Source: Spongiihabitans sp963422685 (GTDB lineage Bacteria > Pseudomonadota > Gammaproteobacteria > Arenicellales > Poriferihabitantaceae). From it: a DNA stretch of 64,000 nt. This document shows, piece by piece, positions 25,285 through 35,664 of this stretch. Location of the stretch: assembly GCA_963422685.1 (NCBI GenBank), contig OY730442.1, positions 930,001 to 994,000 on the forward strand. The letters run 5' to 3'. Within the stretch, counting starts at the first letter, position 1, and every line of letters begins with the position of its first letter. The notes under the pieces are model-generated. The model was not told where the DNA came from and did not search any database. It saw only the letters and a program-made list of their open reading frames with translations. The position numbers and the translations under genes were made by a program.

Positions 25285-26064
25285 ATGGAAATTTTTAATC
25301 TGGACAATCTGCTCAGCCTTTTTATGCTGACCTTGCTGCAAGCCGTTCTGGGGTTTGACAACCTGTTGTATATTTCGCTGGAGTCAAAACGGGTGGAAGC
25401 ATCCCGCCAGGCAGCCCTGCGCCGATGGGGAATCGGTATTGCTGTGACTTTAAGAATTGTGCTGTTATTCGTTGTTTTGAAGATTGTCGCGCTGTTTCAG
25501 GGCGAAATATTTTCAATATCCTTTGCGCGTGTTGTCCAGGCCAGTTTCAGCCTGCACAGCATCATCGTGTTATTTGGCGGCGTATTTATCATTTATACCG
25601 CCATTAAAGAGATCATGCACATGCTGATCATGGATGATTTGAGTTCGGGCAATACGGTGAAAAGCACATTCGCCAGGCAATTGTCGCTGATTGTGATTAT
25701 GAATCTGGTATTTTCCTTCGATTCGATCCTCAGCGCCATGGCGCTCACCCAGGTATTCTGGGTGATGGCCCTGGCCATTATAATCGGCGGGATATTAATG
25801 ATCTGGCTTTCGGATCGAGTGGCCCGGTTTCTTGAAAAAAACAGAATGTATGAAGTGGTCGGACTGTTTGTCCTGTTTGTGGTCGGCATCATGCTATTGA
25901 CCGAAGGCGGCCATCTTGCGCATTTGCAGCTATTCGGTCGTCCGGTTGAGGCGATGAGCAAGACCACTTTCTACTTCATCATTGTAGTTGTGGTGCTGGT
26001 GGATCTGGTGCAAACCCGTTACGCCGCAAATTTAATCAGGCAGAACGCTGCCAAACACACATAA
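25285..26064 (+). CDS. TerC family integral membrane protein
   Basis: The 259-aa protein has seven hydrophobic segments. It begins MEIFNLDNLLSLFMLTLLQA at ATG 25285, which aligns with TerC-type starts, so a longer upstream frame is not used. The acidic motifs within the membrane are seen as LGFDNLLYISL and NLVFSFDSILSAMAL. TerC-family proteins are linked to tellurite resistance and, in better-studied members, to manganese export for secreted enzymes. Specific metal unknown. It is 8 nt before a DUF1244 gene. Confidence 0.88.
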   Translation: MEIFNLDNLLSLFMLTLLQAVLGFDNLLYISLESKRVEASRQAALRRWGIGIAVTLRIVLLFVVLKIVALFQGEIFSISFARVVQASFSLHSIIVLFGGVFIIYTAIKEIMHMLIMDDLSSGNTVKSTFARQLSLIVIMNLVFSFDSILSAMALTQVFWVMALAIIIGGILMIWLSDRVARFLEKNRMYEVVGLFVLFVVGIMLLTEGGHLAHLQLFGRPVEAMSKTTFYFIIVVVVLVDLVQTRYAANLIRQNAAKHT

Positions 26065-26072
26065 ATTATCCA

Positions 26073-26384
26073 ATGTCAGATAGTAACGAAAGCCAGAGAA
26101 CCGAAATCGAAGCGGCGGTATTCCGCAAAATGATCGCGCATTTTCGCAAACACCCTGAAATCCAGAACATTGATTTAATGAACCTGGCCTATTTTTGCCG
26201 GAATTGTTTTTCAAAATGGTATATGGGCGCGGCCAAACAGCAGGGCATCGAAATGAACTACGACCAGGCGAGGGAAATCATCTACGGCATGCCGTTCAGC
26301 GAATATAAATCGGCCCATCAGAAAAAGGCATCCGAGCAACAACTCGCCCGGTTCGAACAGACCCGGGAAAAAGCCACTGAATAG
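26073..26384 (+). CDS. DUF1244 family protein
   Basis: The 103-aa protein carries the DUF1244 core IDLMNLAYFCRNCFSKWYM, with two cysteines, then YDQAREIIYGMPFSEYK. A long charged C-terminal tail follows. The function of the family is unknown. It probably shares a transcript with the TerC gene upstream and converges on hemE. Confidence 0.88.
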   Translation: MSDSNESQRTEIEAAVFRKMIAHFRKHPEIQNIDLMNLAYFCRNCFSKWYMGAAKQQGIEMNYDQAREIIYGMPFSEYKSAHQKKASEQQLARFEQTREKATE

Positions 26385-26446
26385 TCGATACGATTATCCA
26401 GCCACGCCATAAAGAACAAGGTAGCCCGGAATATCCCGCAGTTTCT

Positions 26447-27490
26447 CTAGCGCCGACTATATTCATGTACCGTATCGACCAAGGTCGCCACACGGTCGGG
26501 ATCAATAGCCGGATGGATGCCGTGACCAAGATTAAAAATATGCCCATCGCCATTACCAAAGTCATCGAGTACGCGCCTGACTTCCTGCCCGACTTTCTGG
26601 TTTGACGCATACAGCACAGCAGGGTCCATATTGCCTTGCAGCGCCACCCTGTCCCCGACCCGCCGCCGGGCCTCATCCATGGTAATGGTCCAGTCCAGTC
26701 CAATCGCATCGCATCCGCTGTCCGCTGTTTTTTCAAGCCAGTTTCCACCGCCTTTGGTAAACAGCGTAATCGGGATGTCGGCCGTATTCGCATCAGATTT
26801 CAGCGCGGACACGATTTGCGCCATGTAATCCAGGGAAAAGTTACAATAATCCGGCGTGGTCAAAACCCCGCCCCAGGTATCAAACACCATCAACGCCTGT
26901 GCTCCGGCGCTGGCCTGAGCCTTTAAATAGCCAATCACTGCTTCCGTAATTTTGCCCAGCAACTTGTGGGCCGTATCCGGCTGATCGTGCATCATGCCTT
27001 TGACGTATCGATACTCTTTACTGCCGCCCCCTTCCACCATGTAGGTTGCCAATGTCCACGGACTTCCGGTAAAGCCGATTAACGGCGTCTGGTCAGCGAG
27101 TTCTTTTCGGGTCAAACGTATCGCATCCATGACATACCCGAGTTGGGAATCCATGTCGATTTCGGGCAGGCGCTCTATATCGCTCCGGTTGCGCAATGGG
27201 CGTGCAAATTTTGGCCCAAGCCCTGCGTGGATGGACAGCCCCAGCCCCATGGCGTCGGGAATGGTCAATATGTCGGAAAATAATATCGCGGCGTCCAATT
27301 GAAAACGTCGAAGCGGCTGCATTGTCACTTCGCAGGCCAGCTCCGGGGTTTTGCATAAAGTCAAAAAATCCCCGGCGCTGGCCCGGCTTTCCCGGTATTC
27401 CGGTAAATAGCGTCCGGCCTGGCGCATAATCCATACTGGTGTACAGTCAACGGGTTGACGCCGCAGCGCTTTTAACAATCGGTCATTCAT
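26447..27490 (-). CDS. hemE: uroporphyrinogen decarboxylase
   Basis: The 347-aa cytoplasmic TIM-barrel enzyme decarboxylates uroporphyrinogen III to coproporphyrinogen III. The N-terminal motif TPVWIMRQAGRYLPEYR, with substrate-binding arginines, is complete. ILFSDILTIPDAMGLGL supplies the Asp that contacts the pyrroles, and GFTGSPWTLATYMVEG is also present. The C-terminus with FNLGHGIHPAIDPDRV has the conserved His. Length is normal. It lies downstream of gltD, an arrangement common in gammaproteobacteria. Confidence 0.96.
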   Translation of the reverse strand: MNDRLLKALRRQPVDCTPVWIMRQAGRYLPEYRESRASAGDFLTLCKTPELACEVTMQPLRRFQLDAAILFSDILTIPDAMGLGLSIHAGLGPKFARPLRNRSDIERLPEIDMDSQLGYVMDAIRLTRKELADQTPLIGFTGSPWTLATYMVEGGGSKEYRYVKGMMHDQPDTAHKLLGKITEAVIGYLKAQASAGAQALMVFDTWGGVLTTPDYCNFSLDYMAQIVSALKSDANTADIPITLFTKGGGNWLEKTADSGCDAIGLDWTITMDEARRRVGDRVALQGNMDPAVLYASNQKVGQEVRRVLDDFGNGDGHIFNLGHGIHPAIDPDRVATLVDTVHEYSRR

Positions 27491-27685
27491 CGGTTATTTA
27501 TTGGTTTTGGCATTAAATATCTGTGAAAGAAAGAACCGGGTGGCTGCGGTAATCCATGGAGCGTAGCCGACACCTGCAAAGAAATTCGCACTGCATCACG
27601 GCTGGCCGCGACGCAGTGTATTGTTATCCGCTGCAACTGTGGAGCAGTCAGCGCCGCACGAGCGACCCGTAACGCCACAATTGCG

Positions 27686-29137
27686 CTATAATGGCAGTTC
27701 GCTGTGCCCTTGGAGAAATCGATCCACCGCCCGGGCACATTGTCGGCCTTCGCGGATGGCCCATACCACCAGCGACTGCCCTCTGCGCATATCGCCGGCG
27801 CAAAATACATTGTGGATATTGGTTTGATACGCGCCTTTGCCTGCGGCGGCGGCGTTTACATTACCCCGGCTGTCGCGTTCAATTCCCATATTTTCCAGCA
27901 AGCCCGGATAAACCGGATGAACGAATCCCAGCGCCAGGAGCACCCGCTCGGCTTCAAGCTCAAACTCCGACCCGGCAATCTCGCGCATTTGCCATTGATT
28001 ATCCACCCGCTCCCAGGCAACTTTTATACATCTAACCGCGCCTACATGGCCTTTCCCATCGTCGGCAAAGGATCGGGTCTGTACATCCCAGATGCGCTGG
28101 CAGCCTTCTTCCTGGGAGGATGATGTGCGTAATTTATGCGGCCAGTTCGGCCAGGTCAGGGCTTTATTTTCTTTTTCCGGCGGCGCGGACAGAATTTCAA
28201 TCTGGGTAATGGATTTTGCCCGTTGTCTTATCGAAGTACCGATACAATCCGAACCTGTATCGCCGCCGCCGATAACCACGACATTTTTTCCTTCGGCAGA
28301 AATAAATTCCGGTTCTTCCAGCGCATTTCCCTGCACTCTGCGGGTATTGTTGCGCAGGAAGTCCATGGCAAAGTGAATGCCCGCCAATTGTCGTCCTGGC
28401 ACTTCGAGGTCTCGCGGGTGTTCCGCTCCGCCGGCCAATACGATGGCATCAAATGTTTCAAACAGGAAAGACACCGGAATATCCACGCCAATATGTATGC
28501 CCGAATAAAATTTCACCCCTTCGGTTTTCATTTGCGTCATACGCCGATCGATAATATGCTTTTCCAGTTTGAAGTCTGGAATCCCGTAGCGCAACAGCCC
28601 GCCGCTGCGGTCCTGCTTTTCGTAGAGTGAAACCGCGTGCCCGGCTCTGGCCAGTTGCTGCGCACAGGCCAGTCCAGATGGCCCGGATCCGACCACGGCA
28701 ACATACCTGCCGGTGCGGTGTCTGGCAATCTGCGGTTGAACCCAACCCTCTGACCATGCCCGCTCCGCGATACTTTGTTCAATGGTTTTGATGGTTACCG
28801 GCTGGTCTTCAAGGTATAGTGTGCAGGCCGCTTCGCAGGGAGCAGGACAAATTCGACCGGTAAACTCCGGGAAGTTATTGGTGGAATGTAAAACCTCGCT
28901 GGCATTCTTCCAATCCCCGCTGTAAACCAGGTCATTCCAGTCTGGAATAATATTATTCACCGGGCACCCGGTCTGGCAGTAAGGAATACCGCAATCCATA
29001 CACCGGGCACCTTGATTGCGCAAATCCTGTTCGCTTAATGCAACTGCGAATTCCTGAAAATTTTTTATCCTGGATTTGACCGGTAGATAAGGCCTGTCCT
29101 TGCGGTCAATTTCCATGAATCCGGTGGGCTTACCCAT
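27686..29137 (-). CDS. gltD: glutamate synthase, small (beta) subunit
   Basis: The 483-aa flavoprotein supplies electrons from NADPH to the large subunit. An N-terminal iron-sulfur region has CMDCGIPYCQTGCPVNN (about residues 42-58) and ICPAPCEAAC. FAD and NADPH folds follow: VAVVGSGPSGLACAQQLARA and VVVIGGGDTGSDC. A C-terminal FAD contact is GDMRRGQSLVVWAIREGR. It overlaps the end of gltB by 8 nt, so translation is coupled. The pair converts glutamine and 2-oxoglutarate to glutamate. Confidence 0.96.
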   Translation of the reverse strand: MGKPTGFMEIDRKDRPYLPVKSRIKNFQEFAVALSEQDLRNQGARCMDCGIPYCQTGCPVNNIIPDWNDLVYSGDWKNASEVLHSTNNFPEFTGRICPAPCEAACTLYLEDQPVTIKTIEQSIAERAWSEGWVQPQIARHRTGRYVAVVGSGPSGLACAQQLARAGHAVSLYEKQDRSGGLLRYGIPDFKLEKHIIDRRMTQMKTEGVKFYSGIHIGVDIPVSFLFETFDAIVLAGGAEHPRDLEVPGRQLAGIHFAMDFLRNNTRRVQGNALEEPEFISAEGKNVVVIGGGDTGSDCIGTSIRQRAKSITQIEILSAPPEKENKALTWPNWPHKLRTSSSQEEGCQRIWDVQTRSFADDGKGHVGAVRCIKVAWERVDNQWQMREIAGSEFELEAERVLLALGFVHPVYPGLLENMGIERDSRGNVNAAAAGKGAYQTNIHNVFCAGDMRRGQSLVVWAIREGRQCARAVDRFLQGHSELPL

Positions 29138-32100
29138 GTCGCGCCACCCTTAAATCCATTGTGTCATCGGCCGGGACATCCGCATTATCCAGCCGGTCTT
29201 GCAGCACCGCGCGAAACTCATTAGGGAAAACCTTGATAAACCGGTGACGATACGCCGCCCAGTTAGCCATTATGCGTTTGGCGATACGGCTACCGGTATT
29301 ATTTTTATGGGTTTCAATCATTTGTCTTAATCGCGCCTCGTCTGCTTCGAGCAGATTATCCATGCGTTCATGCGCCGCATCTTTGTCCACGGGCTCCAGC
29401 GCTACCATTTGGCGATTGCAGCGCCGGGCAAATTCGCCGTCTTCATCCAGCACATAGGCAATCCCGCCGGACATCCCGGCGGCAAAATTTCTACCGGTTC
29501 GCCCGAGGCAAACCACGATACCACCAGTCATATATTCGCAGCCGTGATCACCCACGCCCTCTACCACCGCGTTGGCACCCGAATTGCGCACACAAAACCG
29601 CTCCCCGGCCACGCCGTTAAAATATACCTCACCACAGATAGCGCCATACAAAACCGTATTTCCCACAATGATATTGTCCCGCTGATCTTCAATCCCGCTG
29701 TCTTCAGGCGGGTAAACGATCAATTTCCCGCCGGATAATCCTTTGCCCGCATAATCGTTGGCCTCGCCTTCCAGATCGATGGTGATACCGTTTGCAAGCC
29801 ACGCACCGAATGACTGCCCGGCCGTGCCTTTGGCTTTGATGCGGATGGTGTCGTCAGGCAAACCGGCATGGCCGTATGTTTTTACCAATGCTCCAGACAG
29901 CATGGCGCCAAAGGTGCGGTTGACATTGCAAATTCGGGTCTGGATCCGCACCCGTTTACCTTTTTCCAGGGCGGGTCTGGCCTGAATTAACAGTTTTTTA
30001 TCCAAAACATTGTCCAGCCCGTGCTGCTGCTGTTCACATTGATAAACCGCCACGGTTTTATCCGCCGCCGGTTTGGTCAGTATTCGGGAATAATCCAGTC
30101 CTTTTGCTTTCCAGTGATCAATGGCATCGGTCATTTTCAGCCGGTCCATCTGACCGACCATTTGATTGACCCTGGCATAACCCAGTCGGGCCATGATTTG
30201 GCGCAGTTCTTCGGCCACGAAAAAAAAGTAATTGATGACATGTTCGGCCTGTCCGGTGAACTTTTTGCGCAGCATTGGATTCTGGGTTGCGATTCCCACC
30301 GGGCAGGTATTGAGGTGGCATTTACGCATCATCAAACAACCCTGCACGATCAGCGGCGCGGTGGCGAAGCCAAATTCATCGGCGCCCAGCAATGCGCCGA
30401 TAGCGACATCCCGCCCGGTTCGTATGCCGCCGTCTACCTGCACGGCTATTCGCCCGCGCAGCCTGTGCAGCACCAGCGTCTGATGGGTTTCGGCCAGGCC
30501 AATTTCCCAGGGCGATCCGGCATGTTTTATCGAAGTAAGCGGGCTGGCCCCGGTGCCGCCTTCATAACCAGAAATTGTCACATGGTCGGCATGGGCCTTG
30601 GACACGCCGGCGGCCACCGTACCCACCCCCACCTCCGAGACCAGCTTGACCGAGATTCTGGCCTGCGGATTGACATTTTTAAGATCGAAAATCAACTGAG
30701 CCAGATCCTCAATGGAATAAATGTCATGATGGGGCGGGGGCGATATCAACCCGACCCCGGGCGTTGAATGACGGACGCGGGCAATTTGTCTGCTCACTTT
30801 ATGGCCAGGCAGTTGACCGCCTTCTCCCGGCTTGGCGCCCTGGGCCATTTTGATTTGAATATCGTCGGCGTGCACCAGGTAGTCTGTGGTGACGCCAAAT
30901 CTCCCGGAAGCGATTTGTTTGATTACAGATCGTTTGGGGTTTTTCAAGCCGTTTTTGAGTGGCCGATAGCGCGCTTCTTCTTCGCCGCCCTCTCCGGTAT
31001 TTGATTTTCCGCCAATCCGGTTCATCGCCACGGCCAGGGTTGAGTGCGCCTCCGGGGAAATCGAACCGAAGGACATGGCGCCGGTTGAAAATCGCTTGAC
31101 AATTTCTGCCGCCGGTTCAACCTGATTGATCGGGATGGGGTGGTTTGCCCATTTGAATTTAAACAATCCGCGCAGGTTCAACAGCGATTTATCCTGTTTG
31201 TTTACGATCTTCGAGAACTCGCGGAAGGTTTCGGGATTATTACTGCGGGCGGCATGCTGTAATCTTGAAACAGTTTCGGGACGCCAGACATGCGCCTCAC
31301 CGTGAATACGGTAGGCATAGTCTCCTCCTGCATCCAGCCGGGTTCGGTACAGCGGATGGTCGCCGTATGCAAAGCGGTGCCATGCCAGCATGTCCCGGGA
31401 AATTTGTTCCAGGCCCATGCCCTGGACAGTGGAACTGGTTCCGTTGAAATAGGTATGGATGATATTTTCGGACAAGCCGACAGCATCGAATATTTGTGCG
31501 CCGCAATAAGACTGGTAGGTAGAAATGCCCATTTTCGACATGACCTTTTTCAGTCCCTTGTTAATTGCGATGATGTATCTTTGTTGCGCTTCCTCAAAAC
31601 CCACCTTGTTATTTAACCTTTGGTTCAATACCCCGAGCATATTGTGAACGCTGTCAAAGGCCATATAGGGATTTATCGCCTCTGCACCGTAGCCCGCAAG
31701 GGTTGCAAAATGATGCACTTCCAGGCAGGCGCCGGTCTCAATCACCAGGCCTGATTCGGTGCGCAGGCCTTTTTTGAGCAAATGATGGTGAACCGCCGAG
31801 GTCGCCAGCAATGCAGGGATGGCGATGTTATCCGCGTCCATGCGCCGGTCTGACAGAATCAAAATATTGAACCCCTTTTGCAATACCGCCTGCTCCGCTT
31901 TATCACATAAAAGTTGAATCGCGTCTTTCAGGCCGTGCTGTCCCTGCTGACTATGCTTGACCGGATAACACATATTCAGCGTTTTGGTACGGAAGGCGCC
32001 GTTTGTGTGGTCTTCAATCTGCCGGACCTGCTCCAGTTGATTATCCGTGAGTAGCGGCTGGGAAACAGTCAGCCGCATTGGTTGATCATCATGCTCGCCG

Positions 32101-33785
32101 CCGCTGTGACCGAACAGATTGGGGCGCGGGCCGATTAACGAAAGTAATGACATAACCAGCTCTTCGCGAATCGGGTCAATGGGCGGGTTGGTCACCTGGG
32201 CAAAATTTTGTTTGAAAAAATGCGAAAGATGCTTGGGTTTGCGGGACAGCACTGCGGGCGGGGTATCCGCTCCCATGGAACCGAGCGCTTCTTCGCCATT
32301 TTCAATCATTGGCAATAACAAAAACTTCAGATCTTCCTGGGTATATCCAAATGCCTGCTGGGATTTCAACAGCGTTTCCGGATCCGGCGGCATCGCACCC
32401 ACGGCGATACGTAAAGAGGACAGTTCGATTTGTGTTTTATCCAGCCATTGCTGGTATGGGTGTTGTGTTGCAAGCTGATGCTTGATCTCTTCATCATCAA
32501 TAATTCGGCCTTGCTCGAAATCAATGAGCAGCATTTTTCCGGGCTGCAAACGCCATTTCTTCTTGATGTTGCTTTCGGGAATGTCCAGTACACCCATCTC
32601 GGAGGCCATTACAATCATGTTGTCATGGGTAATCAAATAACGCGCCGGCCGCAATCCGTTTCGGTCCAGGGTTGCGCCGATTTGCCGGCCGTCGGTAAAT
32701 GCCACCGCCGCCGGGCCGTCCCATGGTTCCATTAACGCCGCATGGTATTCGTAGAATGCGCGCCGCCGCGGATCCATCAAATCATTGTCTGACCATGCTT
32801 CCGGTATCAACATCATCATCGCATGGGCCATGGAATACCCTCCTGCCACCAGCAACTCCAGGGCATTGTCGAATGCGGCGGAATCAGATTGGCCTTCCGG
32901 GATAATCGGCCAGACCTTGTCAATGTCATCCCCTAATACTGCGGAGAACATGGTGCTTCGGCGCGCCGCCATCCAGTTAATATTGCCCCGGAAAGTATTG
33001 ATTTCGCCATTATGGGCAATCATTCGAAATGGATGCGCCAGCTCCCATGTGGGAAACGTATTGGTGGAAAAACGCAGATGCACCAGAGCAAATGCGGAAA
33101 GCATATCCGGGTCGAGCAAATCCGCATAATACTCCCGCACCTGGCTGGCCAATAACATGCCTTTGTAGCTTATTAACCGCGAAGACAGCGTGCTCACGTA
33201 AAACTCTGATTTGCCTTGGATGTCCGATTGCCGAATTCGCCTTTCAATCTGCTTGCGAATGACGAATAGCTTCCTTTCAAAATCATCCTGATTTTCAAGG
33301 CTTTGGTCGCGCCCGACTATAATTTGCCAAATGTCGGGTTCGGTGGGCAAAACGCTGGCGCAAAGATTTTTATTATTAACCGGGACTTTTCGCCAACCGA
33401 TTACCGCCTGCCCTGCATCGAGAACATATCGCTCCACGATACCTTTGGCCTCGGCCTGGCCGGCCTGGGACCTGGGCATGAATACCATTCCTACGGCGTA
33501 ATGCCCCGGGTTCGGTAGCGCGCTTGCAATAATTTTACGGAAGAACCGGTGCGGTAATTGCAGTAACACACCGGCGCCATCGCCGGCATTGGGGTCGGCT
33601 CCAACCGCGCCGCGATGCGCCAGATTTTCAAGTATCTCCAGGCCATTTTCGACAATCTGGTGACTTTGGCGGCCCGTAATATTGGCGACAAACCCGATGC
33701 CGCAGGAATCATGTTCATTCCCGGGATCGTATAATCCGCTCTTTTTTGGCTGTGATGAATTCACACTTTTCCCCAAAATACGCAT
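29130..33785 (-). CDS. gltB: glutamate synthase, large (alpha) subunit
   Basis: The 1551-aa enzyme has an N-terminal class II glutamine amidotransferase domain with catalytic Cys in DSCGIGF (about residue 28, after a propeptide), the central domain, the FMN-binding synthase barrel (KMAQGAKPGEGGQLPG) with its 3Fe-4S Cys segment CHLNTCPVGIATQ, and the C-terminal glutamine-rich beta-helix GLSGGKLIVYPPE. It produces two glutamates from glutamine and 2-oxoglutarate. With amtB intact and glnK/rpoN lost, ammonium assimilation through GS-GOGAT may run without that control. A palindromic leader precedes it. Confidence 0.96.
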   Translation of the reverse strand: MRILGKSVNSSQPKKSGLYDPGNEHDSCGIGFVANITGRQSHQIVENGLEILENLAHRGAVGADPNAGDGAGVLLQLPHRFFRKIIASALPNPGHYAVGMVFMPRSQAGQAEAKGIVERYVLDAGQAVIGWRKVPVNNKNLCASVLPTEPDIWQIIVGRDQSLENQDDFERKLFVIRKQIERRIRQSDIQGKSEFYVSTLSSRLISYKGMLLASQVREYYADLLDPDMLSAFALVHLRFSTNTFPTWELAHPFRMIAHNGEINTFRGNINWMAARRSTMFSAVLGDDIDKVWPIIPEGQSDSAAFDNALELLVAGGYSMAHAMMMLIPEAWSDNDLMDPRRRAFYEYHAALMEPWDGPAAVAFTDGRQIGATLDRNGLRPARYLITHDNMIVMASEMGVLDIPESNIKKKWRLQPGKMLLIDFEQGRIIDDEEIKHQLATQHPYQQWLDKTQIELSSLRIAVGAMPPDPETLLKSQQAFGYTQEDLKFLLLPMIENGEEALGSMGADTPPAVLSRKPKHLSHFFKQNFAQVTNPPIDPIREELVMSLLSLIGPRPNLFGHSGGEHDDQPMRLTVSQPLLTDNQLEQVRQIEDHTNGAFRTKTLNMCYPVKHSQQGQHGLKDAIQLLCDKAEQAVLQKGFNILILSDRRMDADNIAIPALLATSAVHHHLLKKGLRTESGLVIETGACLEVHHFATLAGYGAEAINPYMAFDSVHNMLGVLNQRLNNKVGFEEAQQRYIIAINKGLKKVMSKMGISTYQSYCGAQIFDAVGLSENIIHTYFNGTSSTVQGMGLEQISRDMLAWHRFAYGDHPLYRTRLDAGGDYAYRIHGEAHVWRPETVSRLQHAARSNNPETFREFSKIVNKQDKSLLNLRGLFKFKWANHPIPINQVEPAAEIVKRFSTGAMSFGSISPEAHSTLAVAMNRIGGKSNTGEGGEEEARYRPLKNGLKNPKRSVIKQIASGRFGVTTDYLVHADDIQIKMAQGAKPGEGGQLPGHKVSRQIARVRHSTPGVGLISPPPHHDIYSIEDLAQLIFDLKNVNPQARISVKLVSEVGVGTVAAGVSKAHADHVTISGYEGGTGASPLTSIKHAGSPWEIGLAETHQTLVLHRLRGRIAVQVDGGIRTGRDVAIGALLGADEFGFATAPLIVQGCLMMRKCHLNTCPVGIATQNPMLRKKFTGQAEHVINYFFFVAEELRQIMARLGYARVNQMVGQMDRLKMTDAIDHWKAKGLDYSRILTKPAADKTVAVYQCEQQQHGLDNVLDKKLLIQARPALEKGKRVRIQTRICNVNRTFGAMLSGALVKTYGHAGLPDDTIRIKAKGTAGQSFGAWLANGITIDLEGEANDYAGKGLSGGKLIVYPPEDSGIEDQRDNIIVGNTVLYGAICGEVYFNGVAGERFCVRNSGANAVVEGVGDHGCEYMTGGIVVCLGRTGRNFAAGMSGGIAYVLDEDGEFARRCNRQMVALEPVDKDAAHERMDNLLEADEARLRQMIETHKNNTGSRIAKRIMANWAAYRHRFIKVFPNEFRAVLQDRLDNADVPADDTMDLRVARHG

Positions 33786-33970
33786 CCAGAATACAGAAAG
33801 AAAAACCCGCTATCCAGGTAGAAATAGCGAGTCTGCCGTCAACGCGGGTTGAAATGGATTATTAAATCACTTAAATACAATCAACCTTGAATATAGGCTC
33901 AAATTATATTAAACACCGAAAACGACAATAACCAGGTTGTGAGACAGATTATATCCCTTATGAAGCCAGC
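33786..33970 (-). other. gltB upstream leader with inverted repeats
   Basis: On the minus strand the region between aroB and gltB holds a nested inverted repeat: outer arms AACCCG (about 33807) and CGGGTT (about 33848), inner arms CGCTAT/ATAGCG. It could form a leader structure for gltB or an aroB-independent regulatory site. No known riboswitch pattern was recognised. Confidence 0.3.
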
Positions 33971-35053
33971 CTAGCCAGTGGCGTAATATTCCAATGTTGC
34001 ATCCAGTAAGGAGTCATCATAGTCACCAGTAACAAATGCGTTGCCGATGGATTTGAGCAGCACCAGCCGTATTCTGCCGGCCTGGACTTTTTTATCCAGG
34101 TGCATTAATTGTTTGAGTTGATTGGCGCAAAGGCAATTAGTCGGCGCAACCGGGAGTCCGGCTTTTGATAACAACGCGGCGACACGCTGCACATCCTGCC
34201 CGGGCAGCCATCCCTGATTCGACGACATGTGCGCGGCCATTACCAGACCGAGGGCAACCGCCTCGCCATGCAGCCATTTGCCATATCCGGTTGCAGTCTC
34301 AATGGCGTGGCCAAAGGTGTGGCCGAGATTTAACAGCGCTCTTACCCCGCTCTCGCGCTCATCCTGTTCAACAATTTTCGCCTTGTTGATGCAGGACCGG
34401 GCAATCGCATACGCCAATGCCCGGGAGTCCTGACTCATTAGCGGGTTGATATTGCATTCGAGCCAGCGGAAAAATTCCAAATCAGTAACCATCCCATACT
34501 TGATCACCTCAGCCAGCCCGGATGAAAACTGCCGTCGGTGCAGCGTTGACAAGGTAGAAATATCCGCAATCACCCGGCGCGGTTGATAAAAGGCGCCAAT
34601 CATATTTTTACCCCGGGCATGATTCACCGCGGTCTTTCCGCCCACGGAGGAGTCAACCTGTGATAATAACGTAGTGGGGATTTGTATGAACGGCACGCCT
34701 CTTTGATAACAGGCTGCCGTGAACCCGGCCATATCTCCTATTACCCCGCCGCCAAGTGCGATAACCGTTGCACGACGGTCCAGTGGAATGGCCAGCATTT
34801 GCTCAAATATCTGCTCGGCGGTCTGAAGATTCTTTGTCTGCTCGCCATCGGCAAGCACTATTTCCGAGATATCCTTGCCGGTCAAAGCATTTTTTACTGT
34901 TTGCAGATACAGCGGCGCGACCACTGCATCGGTGACGATCATTACCTGATTGCCGCGAATCCAGGGCAGCAATTCGCTGCTATCGCCCAGTAACCGGGCA
35001 GCAATCCTGATATCGTAGCTACGATCGCCCAGATTAATGTTGACGGTTTTCAT
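33971..35053 (-). CDS. aroB: 3-dehydroquinate synthase
   Basis: The 360-aa NAD- and metal-dependent enzyme makes 3-dehydroquinate from DAHP in the shikimate pathway. Family motifs: VIALGGGVIGDMAGFTAACY, FIQIPTTLLSQVDSSVGGKT, and the metal-binding residues in LNLGHTFGHAIE and WLHGEAVALG. It is 37 nt after aroK, an order found across gammaproteobacteria. Confidence 0.96.
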   Translation of the reverse strand: MKTVNINLGDRSYDIRIAARLLGDSSELLPWIRGNQVMIVTDAVVAPLYLQTVKNALTGKDISEIVLADGEQTKNLQTAEQIFEQMLAIPLDRRATVIALGGGVIGDMAGFTAACYQRGVPFIQIPTTLLSQVDSSVGGKTAVNHARGKNMIGAFYQPRRVIADISTLSTLHRRQFSSGLAEVIKYGMVTDLEFFRWLECNINPLMSQDSRALAYAIARSCINKAKIVEQDERESGVRALLNLGHTFGHAIETATGYGKWLHGEAVALGLVMAAHMSSNQGWLPGQDVQRVAALLSKAGLPVAPTNCLCANQLKQLMHLDKKVQAGRIRLVLLKSIGNAFVTGDYDDSLLDATLEYYATG

Positions 35054-35090
35054 GTAATTGAGCGCGATAATTGAAAGTCACAAGCACGGA

Positions 35091-35642
35091 TCAACAATCC
35101 TTTTTCAAGAGCCGTTGAATCTTTCTGGCCGCCCTGCTGGTAGAGCCGGAACCTGATTCGACGATAATATCCGCTTCGGCAGCATACAGTGGGTCGCGGT
35201 ATGCCATAAGCTCGGTCAGTCTGAGTTTTGGATTTTCGGTTTGTAGGAGGGGCCGGTCATGGCAATTTTTTAATCGGCTCCTTTTTAGTCGGCCCCACAA
35301 TATATTGAGCGGGGCGCGCAGGTATATCACCTGACCGTATTTGCGCATTACCAACCGATTCTCCAGTTTTAAAATAACCCCGCCGCCAGTGGAAATAACC
35401 GCTTGTCTGCCTGTGCTGACCTCTGTAAGTAACCTTGTTTCTCTCTCCCGAAATCCGGCTTCGCCCTCAATTTCAAATATGTGGCTGATTGATACACCGG
35501 TTCGCTGCTCAAGCAGTTGATCGGTATCGATAAAATCAAGGTGTAATAACCCGGCGAGCTTGCGGCCAATCGTGGTTTTTCCCGCTCCCATCAGCCCGAT
35601 TAAATAGATGTTATCCTGCAATGGTTTCCCGCCGGAAGTCAT
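35091..35642 (-). CDS. aroK: shikimate kinase
   Basis: The 183-aa P-loop kinase phosphorylates shikimate. Motifs: GLMGAGKTTIGRKLA, the shikimate-binding DFIDTDQLLEQRTG, FREREtRLL-type helix and STGGGVIL. I start it at ATG 35642, which has AAGGGGG upstream; a longer frame would overlap pilQ. It sits after pilQ and before aroB as in other gammaproteobacteria. Confidence 0.94.
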   Translation of the reverse strand: MTSGGKPLQDNIYLIGLMGAGKTTIGRKLAGLLHLDFIDTDQLLEQRTGVSISHIFEIEGEAGFRERETRLLTEVSTGRQAVISTGGGVILKLENRLVMRKYGQVIYLRAPLNILWGRLKRSRLKNCHDRPLLQTENPKLRLTELMAYRDPLYAAEADIIVESGSGSTSRAARKIQRLLKKDC

Positions 35643-35664
35643 GTTGACCGCCCCCTTGCGCGGC

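Noticed and set aside
33786..33970. gltB leader as a glutamine-type riboswitch
   Set aside because: The inverted repeats do not match the glnA or glutamine riboswitch consensus I know; only a generic leader is listed.
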